From contig JAUXDG010000056.1 of assembly GCA_030618475.1 (NCBI GenBank), positions 1 through 12,829 on the forward strand: 12,829 bases of DNA. Direction: 5' to 3'. This DNA comes from Gammaproteobacteria bacterium (GTDB lineage Bacteria > Pseudomonadota > Gammaproteobacteria > DSM-19610). The position numbers were made by a program, and so were the translations under genes. Positions 7,299 through 12,829 of the stretch are shown in pieces. Position 1 is the first letter of the stretch. Each line of letters opens with the position of its first letter. The notes below the pieces were generated by a model. It was not told the DNA's origin and searched no databases. It saw only the letters and a program-made list of their open reading frames with translations.

Positions 7299-8222
7299 AT
7301 GGAAAGTCAGAAGCACTACGCGATGATCGGAGCTTTTATCATTCTAACGGGTGCTTCGTTTATTGGTGTGACACTCTGGCTGGCATTTGGGGATTTTACC
7401 AAGGGTTTTCGAACCTATCTCGCCTACATGGAAGAGTCCGTTTCTGGACTCTATGTCGATGCGCCGGTTAAATACCAGGGTGTGGAAGTGGGACGTGTAA
7501 CGGCACTCGATCTGGACGCGGATAATCCACAGCGTGTGCGGATTACTTTTGCCGTTGAATCCCGAATTCGGATTGCCGAGGACACGGTTGCAACTCTCGC
7601 GTTTCAGGGCTTCACCGGCATTGCTTCAGTTGAGCTTTCCGGGGGCGCGAGTGATGCGCCGCGGCTCGAGCGGGGCGAAGCTGAGGAGTTTCCGGTTTTG
7701 AAAACTGGTCCGTCGCTCTTCACCCGTTTCGATACGGTGATTACTGAATTGATCGCCAATGTGAGCCGTGTCGCGGAGGATACCCATAAACTTATGAGCC
7801 CGGATAACATCGAGAATACGGAGAAAATTCTGCTGAATGTAGAAACGTTGACCGGGGCACTGGCCGGGAAGCGCCAACAAATGGCGCAAAGTGTCGAGGA
7901 TATGTCGCGCATGATGGCTAGCGGAGCACAGGCAAGTGCGCAACTGCCCGGTTTGATTGCGGGGCTGAATCGAAGTGCGGCATCTGTGCAGGCGGTGGCT
8001 GAGGATATCGTCGGAACGAGTCAGGCGGTACGTTTGGGGGTGCAGGCGACGCGGGACGATTTACGCATGTTGTCCCGGCGGGCATTGCCCGAATTTGAGG
8101 CCCTGTTACTGGAGATCAGGCAGTTGGTCGCCAGCCTTCACCACGTCAGCCAACGGATGGAGGAGGATCCGCGGCAGATGCTCTATGGCCCGACGCTTGA
8201 ACCACCGGGGCCGGGGGAGTGA
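7299..8222 (+). CDS. mlaD: MlaD-like MCE protein with long helical C-terminal region
   Basis: MCE proteins are anchored in the inner membrane by one helix, assemble as hexamers and form the periplasmic channel of lipid ABC transporters. Here residues 9-30 are the membrane anchor, and 38-116 are a single MCE domain (SGLYVDAPVKYQGVEVGRV, then LAFQGFTGIASVELSGG). The rest is predicted largely helical with heptad-like hydrophobic spacing (about 137-290), ending in EEDPRQMLYGPTLEPPGPGE. The protein has 307 residues, against 183 for E. coli MlaD, so the tail resembles the helical needles of PqiB- or Mce-type proteins more than the short MlaD. The ATG at 7299 has only a weak GCAGGG-like site. The gene is followed at once by a PqiC-like lipoprotein, the usual partner of long-tailed MCE proteins. 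Together they suggest a channel reaching towards the outer membrane. Confidence 0.93.
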   Translation: MESQKHYAMIGAFIILTGASFIGVTLWLAFGDFTKGFRTYLAYMEESVSGLYVDAPVKYQGVEVGRVTALDLDADNPQRVRITFAVESRIRIAEDTVATLAFQGFTGIASVELSGGASDAPRLERGEAEEFPVLKTGPSLFTRFDTVITELIANVSRVAEDTHKLMSPDNIENTEKILLNVETLTGALAGKRQQMAQSVEDMSRMMASGAQASAQLPGLIAGLNRSAASVQAVAEDIVGTSQAVRLGVQATRDDLRMLSRRALPEFEALLLEIRQLVASLHHVSQRMEEDPRQMLYGPTLEPPGPGE

Positions 8223-8230
8223 GGGAGCTT

Positions 8231-8857
8231 ATGTTTGGTCGATGCAAGCCACTGATGAATGCCTTGACATTAACTGTTGTCGGTCTTTCCTTGAGTCTAA
8301 GCGGTTGTAGTCTGCTGCCGAACGCAGAACCCGTTATGATCCATCGCTACACCCTTGATCATCCGGCCGCTGAAAAAGTGATCGATCCGAACGGGCCTGT
8401 TATCCTCGTCTCACGCATCCATACGCGTGCAGGGCTCGCATCGCAGCGAATGATGTATAGACGCAGTGCACACGGTGTTGCTTATTTCACCCGAAGTCAG
8501 TGGGTGGCTCCGCCGGCCGAGATGCTGGGGCCACTGGTTGTCGATTCACTGGAGGCGAGCGGGCGCTTTAACGCGGTCGTGCAGCCGGGTACACCGGTTG
8601 CCGCAGAACTGCGACTCGATCTTGAACTCGCCGAACTCTATCAGGACTTTTCGAGCCAGCCAGGCACTGCGCACCTCAGCCTAAGGGCGCAGTTGCTGGA
8701 CATGAATAGGCGTCTAGTGCTGGCAACGCAACAGTTTGACTATGCTGTATCCTTCGAGCCGGGTAACGCCGCCTCCGGCGTTGAGGCATTGAATGCGCTG
8801 TTGGAGGGGTTTCTGCCCGAACTGGATCTCTGGGTGTGTATAAGCAGTGGTGTCTGA
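8231..8857 (+). CDS. PqiC-like ABC-type transport auxiliary lipoprotein
   Basis: This 208-residue protein belongs to the ABC-transporter auxiliary lipoprotein family (PqiC/YmbA-like, PF03886 type). In PqiC this family forms an outer-membrane ring that receives the tip of the MCE needle. The N terminus has a hydrophobic signal (LTLTVVGLSLSLSGC) with lipobox L-S-G-C, so C26 would be lipidated. The +2 residue is Ser, not Asp, which favours outer-membrane sorting. Family-typical segments follow: the early HRYTLD strand, ILVSRIHTRAGLASQRMMYR, the aromatic-rich VAYFTRSQWVAPPAEMLGPL, and LEASGRFNAVV. The ATG at 8231 is preceded by GAGGGA (8221-8226) and lies 8 bases after the mlaD stop; GTG 8219 in the same frame is a poorer choice. 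A short hairpin overlaps the stop codon. The family assignment is by motif pattern; the E. coli Mla system has no such lipoprotein. Confidence 0.85.
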   Translation: MFGRCKPLMNALTLTVVGLSLSLSGCSLLPNAEPVMIHRYTLDHPAAEKVIDPNGPVILVSRIHTRAGLASQRMMYRRSAHGVAYFTRSQWVAPPAEMLGPLVVDSLEASGRFNAVVQPGTPVAAELRLDLELAELYQDFSSQPGTAHLSLRAQLLDMNRRLVLATQQFDYAVSFEPGNAASGVEALNALLEGFLPELDLWVCISSGV

Positions 8858-8868
8858 CATGCAGACAC
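8850..8868 (+). terminator. Possible weak terminator or attenuator between the lipoprotein gene and mlaC
   Basis: GTGTCTG (8850-8856) and CAGACAC (8862-8868) form a perfect 7-bp stem with a 5-base loop that includes the end of the lipoprotein stop codon. The following bases TCTCTTGTGT are T-rich but interrupted. This may be a partial terminator or a stabilising 3' hairpin. It lies in the largest gap of the operon, just before the last gene. Confidence 0.4.
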
Positions 8869-9052
8869 TCTCTTGTGTAATAGTTACCTTTCAGGCCAGG
8901 TACTATTTTAAATTATATCTCTGGCAGAATGGGATAGCCTATTAAGTGAAATGCCTGTGCTATCAGTGTCGGGGAACCTGACCGCAATCACCGGGTCAAA
9001 CACATAATGGTACAGTCGACAAGACGGTTCGTTGATCTGTCAGGAGGGTGTG

Positions 9053-9712
9053 ATGCGCAAGCTATCCCGGATAGTATGTCTTTACTTTATGCAGGTTCTT
9101 TTGTTTGCGGGGTTTGCACAAGCATCGGTGGAAAGTCCGGAAGCCGTGGTGCGTCAGGCTAGTGAAAATATATACCGCGCACTGTTGCAGGAGTGCCCAC
9201 CAGTTTCCCAACACCCGGAGAGGCTGTTCGTACTGGTCGACGAAATTCTCCTGCCACACGCCGATTTCAGACGGATGTCGAGGTTGGTCATTGGAAAACA
9301 CTGGAAACGAGCCAGCGAGGAGCAGCGTCAGCAGTTAATGCAGGAATTCCGCATGCTGCTGGTTCGCACCTACGCCACTGCGGTACAGGAGCTGTCACCG
9401 GAAAACATCCGTTATCTACCGGAACGTGCTTCCAGCAAGCCCGATAAGGCGGTCGTGCGTACAGAAGTCCGTCAGCCGGGAGAGCCAGTGCTGCCCATCA
9501 ATTACCACATGTACAAAAAAGACGGGCACTGGCTGGTCTATGACGTGCGCATAGAGGGTATCAGCCTGATAGTCAACTATCGCAACAGTTTTGCTGCTGA
9601 AATCAAGGCGAAGGGAATGCAGGGCCTGATCGATGCGCTGAAACAGAAGAACCGGCGACAGCTGCTAAAAACAGCGCGTAATGCACAACCCACCCAGGCG
9701 GATACCTGTTAA
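9053..9712 (+). CDS. mlaC: MlaC/Ttg2D-family periplasmic lipid carrier
   Basis: MlaC shuttles phospholipids across the periplasm between the inner-membrane MlaFED complex and the outer membrane. The 219-residue protein begins with a signal peptide (RKLSRIV, then a hydrophobic stretch LYFMQVLLFAGFAQA, cleavage after A24). It continues with the MlaC domain: PEAVVRQASENIYRALL, ILLPHADFRRMSRLVIGKHWKR, LLVRTYATAVQELS, a DKAVVRTEV strand, and a C-terminal DGHWLVYDVRIEGISLIVNYRNSFAAEI that is characteristic of the family. It shares GKHWKR and the general layout with HpnM upstream, so the operon encodes two diverged MlaC-family carriers. The ATG at 9053 has AGGAGG at 9042-9047 with 5-base spacing; upstream in-frame TTG 9032 is unlikely. 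The 195-bp gap before it may hold a separate promoter. It is convergent with the GGDEF/EAL gene downstream. Confidence 0.95.
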   Translation: MRKLSRIVCLYFMQVLLFAGFAQASVESPEAVVRQASENIYRALLQECPPVSQHPERLFVLVDEILLPHADFRRMSRLVIGKHWKRASEEQRQQLMQEFRMLLVRTYATAVQELSPENIRYLPERASSKPDKAVVRTEVRQPGEPVLPINYHMYKKDGHWLVYDVRIEGISLIVNYRNSFAAEIKAKGMQGLIDALKQKNRRQLLKTARNAQPTQADTC

Positions 9713-9815
9713 AAAGAAAAGCGGCGCGATGGTTTCGGGCGCATAAAGTTATCAAAGCGAAGGAGTTGTGATTTTCTAGCGGGCCTAATTGCTTCCGGTG
9801 CGTGGCGACCGCCAT

Positions 9816-12110
9816 TTAAAATGAACTGGCTGCAACAGGCAGCACTCGGCCACGGAACAGATCGGCGAACTCGTCCGCCGGAACGGGCTCTCCGTACAGA
9901 TAACCCTGCACTTCGTCGCAACCATCATGGCGCAGTTGTGCAAGCTGTGCCTCCGTCACGACGCCTTCGGCGATCACCTTCAATTTCAGACTATGGCCCA
10001 GGGTGATGACTGCTCGGGTGATGGCGGCATCGTTCTCGTCACTGACCAGATTGCGCACGAATGATTGATCCACCTTGAGTTTGTCAATCGGAAAACCCTT
10101 CAGGTAACTCAGGGACGAAAAACCGGTGCCGAAATCGTCAATGGAAAGCTTGATACCCATAGCCTTGAGCTGGCACAGGGTGGTCGTTGTGTGGTTTACA
10201 TCCTGCATGGCAACACTCTCGGTAATCTCCAGTTCCAGTCGGTCGGCAGGTAGGCCGGTCTCACTTAGTGTTCGGGCGACCAGTTCCGGAAGATCCTGCC
10301 GCTGGAACTGGCGTGCCGAAATATTGACTGCCACTACCAGGTCGTCAAAGCCCGTATCCTGCCAGGCCTTGTTCTGGATGCACGCCGTACGCAGCACCCA
10401 TTCACCTATGTCAACCATGGTGCTGGACTCCTCGGCCAGTGGAATGAACTCGGCGGGGAGTATCAGGCCGCGCTGCGGGTGTTCCCATCGCAGTAACGCC
10501 TCCATGCCAACCAGTCGATTGTCGCGTACATCCACCTGTGCCTGGTAATAAAGACGCAGTTCATCGTGTTCCCGGGCATGACGAAGGTGATTCTCCAGGG
10601 TTAGCCACTCGGCTGCCCGGGCGTTCATATCCTCACTGTAGCATTGCAGGGTATTGCCGCCGAGCTCACGTGCCCGATTCATGGCCGTGTCAGTATTTCG
10701 AAGCAGTGTGTCGGCATCCTGACCGTCCAACGGAAACACGCCTATGCCGATGCTGAATGTCAGGAAAAACTCGCGGGCGTTGGCGTGTAGTGGTTCACAC
10801 ATTGCCTCGTTGACTTTCTCCGCCAGGCGAATCGGCAGGTTGCTCGTTTTGAACCCTGGAATTAGCAGGGCAAATACTTCGCCGCCAAAGCAGTACTGGG
10901 TTGCGGTATCTGCGAAGCCGCTGTTCTGGTCAAGTATACTTGAAAGACGCATGGCCACAGCCAGCAAGAGGTCATCGCCGATACCGTGTCCTAGTCCATC
11001 GATGATGACGTTCAGCCGGTCGAGCCCAAGCAGTAACACTGCCACGCGCATACCGTCCCGGCCTGGTGCATGAAGCGTCTGGGCAAGTTGTTCCTGAAGC
11101 AGGCGTCGGTTTGGCAGACCGGTTAATGCATCATGGTAGGCTTGAAATACGAGGTCTTCCTGTGCGCGTTTGCGTTCCGTGATGTCGGAGATATAGGCAT
11201 GGAAGCACTCCAGGTCTGGCAGGAAGTGGATGCCGCACTCGAGAGTGCGGCTGCCAACCCGGTATTCCCAGGTATCATAGCTGTGCTCTGTCACGCGCAC
11301 GTCATCAAGGCGCCGTAGAAGATCATATGGCAGCAGTGCGCTGGTATCGCGGGCGTCTTCACCGACCAATTGCAACAGGTGTTCAGCGCCGGGGTTTGCA
11401 AACATGACATGACCCTCAAGAGACAGGCGCAGCACCGGGTTCGGGTTGCGTTCTGGAAACATTGCCAGGCGACGGCGTTCTGCTTTGTCTGTGATGTAGG
11501 CATTGCTGTGGTAGCCAACGAACAGTGAGATCACGAAAATCGCTATGCTCAGTGCCAGTACCAGGACGCGGGTTCGGTTGACCGCCGTCTCTGTTGCCAT
11601 GCCACTGCGGTCGATCCCGGCACGAACTTCGGCTCTAATCTCAGTCAATACCCGATTTATCTCATTGGTGGACGCGCTGACCTGTTTGAGCCGCTTGCGG
11701 GCATGATCCCAGTCAACGTCTCCTGCCGACATAATGCGATAAAACCGATCGGTGAGCGCATCGAGCTGTGCGTATAGTCCATCAAGGGCATGGTGCCGTG
11801 ACGACACGAGCGTCCGCTCGCGCAAGGCGCTAAGCAGGTGCGCCGTATCATTTCGTTGTTGCGCGTAGCGGGCGAGAAACGAGGCCCTGTCCTGTCGGGT
11901 ATAGTAGTCGTACAGGTCGATCTCAATGCTACGAGTTACAATCTGTAATGTGGAAATATCGTGCAGCATTGGCACGTCCCGCCCGGTCAGGACACGCGAT
12001 GCGCCCAGGGTCGCATTTCCATAGTGATATACCAGCGCGGCGAGTACCGCGCCAAGCATCAGCACGATCACATAGGCGCTGAATACTCTTGTTTTGATAT
12101 CAAACCGCAT
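9816..12110 (-). CDS. Membrane-bound PAS-GGDEF-EAL protein, probable c-di-GMP phosphodiesterase with degenerate GGDEF
   Basis: This 764-residue sensor has a first membrane helix (about 12-30), a largely helical periplasmic region (31-180), a second helix (182-201), a PAS-like domain (about 212-312, ERNPNPVLRLSLEGHVMFANP), a GGDEF domain (323-495) and an EAL domain (505-755). The EAL domain keeps its catalytic set: E537-A-L, N596, E628, DDFGTGFSS (D658, D659), K677, E715 in IAEGV and Q735 in QGYL. The GGDEF domain keeps the fold (DALTGLPNRR), but the signature is GGEVF (409-413), the metal-binding first Asp of the DxD segment is Gly (G362), and the nucleotide-binding Asn of the IND segment is lost (VIID). 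No RxxD inhibitory site is seen. It is therefore probably a phosphodiesterase that hydrolyses c-di-GMP. ATG 12110 is preceded by AAGGA with 6-base spacing; ATG 12128 in frame is less supported. The gene is convergent with mlaC and not part of its operon. Confidence 0.93.
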   Translation of the reverse strand: MRFDIKTRVFSAYVIVLMLGAVLAALVYHYGNATLGASRVLTGRDVPMLHDISTLQIVTRSIEIDLYDYYTRQDRASFLARYAQQRNDTAHLLSALRERTLVSSRHHALDGLYAQLDALTDRFYRIMSAGDVDWDHARKRLKQVSASTNEINRVLTEIRAEVRAGIDRSGMATETAVNRTRVLVLALSIAIFVISLFVGYHSNAYITDKAERRRLAMFPERNPNPVLRLSLEGHVMFANPGAEHLLQLVGEDARDTSALLPYDLLRRLDDVRVTEHSYDTWEYRVGSRTLECGIHFLPDLECFHAYISDITERKRAQEDLVFQAYHDALTGLPNRRLLQEQLAQTLHAPGRDGMRVAVLLLGLDRLNVIIDGLGHGIGDDLLLAVAMRLSSILDQNSGFADTATQYCFGGEVFALLIPGFKTSNLPIRLAEKVNEAMCEPLHANAREFFLTFSIGIGVFPLDGQDADTLLRNTDTAMNRARELGGNTLQCYSEDMNARAAEWLTLENHLRHAREHDELRLYYQAQVDVRDNRLVGMEALLRWEHPQRGLILPAEFIPLAEESSTMVDIGEWVLRTACIQNKAWQDTGFDDLVVAVNISARQFQRQDLPELVARTLSETGLPADRLELEITESVAMQDVNHTTTTLCQLKAMGIKLSIDDFGTGFSSLSYLKGFPIDKLKVDQSFVRNLVSDENDAAITRAVITLGHSLKLKVIAEGVVTEAQLAQLRHDGCDEVQGYLYGEPVPADEFADLFRGRVLPVAASSF

Positions 12111-12128
12111 TTCTGGTCCTTGTCCCAT

Positions 12129-12336
12129 CTGCTTGCCTGTGTGTAATGCAGTGCCGCATCAGGCGCGAAATCAGAATATTTCGGCGCGCCGGTTCCTGCG
12201 GCAGAATCTTCCGGCGCTGATTGCAGCACCGGGGCGGTGAAGGCCCGGGTGATTCGGCTGCGATTTGTGACACAGGTGCTGCCAGAAAGTGGATGTGCCT
12301 TGACCTGTTTTGAGGTGCTTTGCCGTGAATTCGCGC
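12129..12336. other. Upstream region of the GGDEF/EAL gene, no gene seen
   Basis: No reading frame with a plausible start and ribosome-binding site was found in these 208 bp. They should contain the promoter of the minus-strand GGDEF/EAL gene, but I see no convincing -35/-10 pair. An imperfect inverted repeat at 12211-12232 (arms CCGGCGCT and AGCACCGG, one mismatch, 6-base loop) is the only structure of note. It is not followed by a T-tract in either direction. Confidence 0.5.
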
Positions 12337-12516
12337 TTAACCGCAGCGGCTTAGTCGCCCATGGATAACCCCACAGATCAACAGTACCGCTGAAACCAGA
12401 ATCGAAACCAGGGCGATTTCCATATAAGTTTCATAACACATAATCACAGATAGTATTAAGGCGGCAGCACCAAGCGTCGCTGTTATCGTGAATAGCGAGA
12501 ATAGGGCGCGCTGCAA
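12337..12516 (-). CDS. Small two-helix membrane protein, unknown function
   Basis: Reading from 12516 down to the TAA at 12337-12339 gives a 59-residue protein starting at TTG. An AAGGA site (12523-12527) lies 6 bases upstream. The sequence is two hydrophobic segments, about 5-27 (LFSLFTITATLGAAALILSV) and about 33-51 (EIALVSILVSAVLLICGVI). A short polar turn (CYETYM) separates them, and the tail HGRLSRCG is positively charged. This suggests a hairpin in the inner membrane with the basic tail in the cytosol. I do not recognise the family. It lies upstream of the GGDEF/EAL gene on the same strand with 226 bp between them, so co-transcription is possible but not shown. The combination of ribosome-binding site, uninterrupted hydrophobic pattern and topology argues for a real gene; the TTG start and small size argue for caution. 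Confidence 0.55.
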   Translation of the reverse strand: MQRALFSLFTITATLGAAALILSVIMCYETYMEIALVSILVSAVLLICGVIHGRLSRCG

Positions 12517-12829
12517 GTTAGTTCCTTTACCTGGTTAACACATAAACACCCAATCAAAGGACACAAGCACGATTGATTTCCGTGCTAATCCCTGTACACA
12601 AGCCAGTTGCCCACAAATACAACATGTGACATATCTTGTAGACAAGCATCGTATAGGATAATTCCCATATCGTGTTGAACGAACGTCAATGGTCATCGCT
12701 GGCGCACGCACCTGTCACTGGAAATGGATAGTCCTGAGTCGCGATCGGTGCAGGCACCTGCTCTTGGAAGGGGAGTGCAATTCCCAGAAGTCGGTGGCCT
12801 ACATCATCATTACGAACGGTTAGCGGCGT
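12517..12829. other. Right-end region, largely without a recognisable gene
   Basis: These 313 bp show an AT-richer first half (about 12540-12665) with promoter-like words on the plus strand (GTGACA at 12626-12631, TATAGG at 12652-12657, GATAAT at 12657-12662) whose spacings are not ideal. The part next to 12517 must also hold the ribosome-binding site, and perhaps the promoter, of the small membrane protein on the minus strand. On the minus strand a frame is open from the window edge (12829) to a TGA at 12686-12688 (47 residues). It could be the C terminus of a gene lying outside the window, but I recognise no family in it and chance is possible. Confidence 0.4.

Noticed and set aside
8859..8945. 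28-codon frame starting at ATG in the gap before mlaC
   Set aside because: No ribosome-binding site and it starts inside the hairpin; nothing in the peptide suggests function.
8979..8998. TGACC/GGTCA inverted repeat with a 10-base spacer upstream of mlaC
   Set aside because: Five-base arms are expected by chance and no promoter could be placed around it.
9711..9742. Possible minus-strand terminator for the GGDEF/EAL gene (T-rich tract after a GC-rich stretch)
   Set aside because: Only a 4-bp stem (GCGC/GCGC) with an 11-base loop could be drawn, about 75 to 105 bases after the stop codon; too weak to call.
9803..9814. 12-base palindrome TGGCGACCGCCA with an imperfect centre next to the GGDEF/EAL stop
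   Set aside because: The arms are only 5 bp with a 2-base centre and no T-tract, so it is neither a good terminator nor a recognisable operator.

Overview
The window looks like chromosomal DNA of a hopanoid-producing proteobacterium, most likely a gammaproteobacterium. The grounds are the complete bacterial MEP-pathway enzymes, the hopanoid marker genes hpnH and hpnM, a full Mla-type outer-membrane lipid transport set, and a GGDEF/EAL signalling protein. GC content looks moderate (mid-50s % by eye). I see no insertion sequence, CRISPR array, rRNA or tRNA. The lineage is an inference from gene content; no taxonomic search was possible.

Layout. (1) Positions 2028 to 1, minus strand: dxs, followed by the first 23 codons of ispG, whose ATG overlaps the dxs stop and which runs off the left edge. 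(2) 2029-2337: a divergent intergenic region with inverted repeats. (3) 2338-9712, plus strand: eight genes in one direction, ispH, hpnH, hpnM, mlaE (with an N-terminal STAS domain), mlaF, mlaD (long helical tail), a PqiC-like outer-membrane lipoprotein, and mlaC. Spacing is tight up to the lipoprotein. A small hairpin and a 195-bp gap then precede mlaC. (4) 12110 to 9816, minus strand and convergent with the operon: a membrane-bound PAS-GGDEF-EAL protein with a decayed GGDEF domain and an intact EAL domain. (5) 12129-12829: mostly non-coding, but holding a 59-residue two-helix membrane protein on the minus strand that starts at TTG, and possibly the tail of a gene entering from the right edge.

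How the genes fit together. Dxs, IspG and IspH make the isoprenoid precursors. HpnH attaches the adenosyl group to the C30 hopanoid, the first step to extended hopanoids. HpnM, MlaC, MlaFED and the lipoprotein are envelope lipid-transport parts. The plausible reading is a synthesis-to-export unit in which an MCE/ABC transporter carries hopanoids, or hopanoids together with phospholipids, between the inner and outer membranes. HpnM is usually thought of alongside the RND protein HpnN; here it sits directly upstream of an ABC/MCE machine. This is the most interesting feature of the window. Substrate identity is inference.
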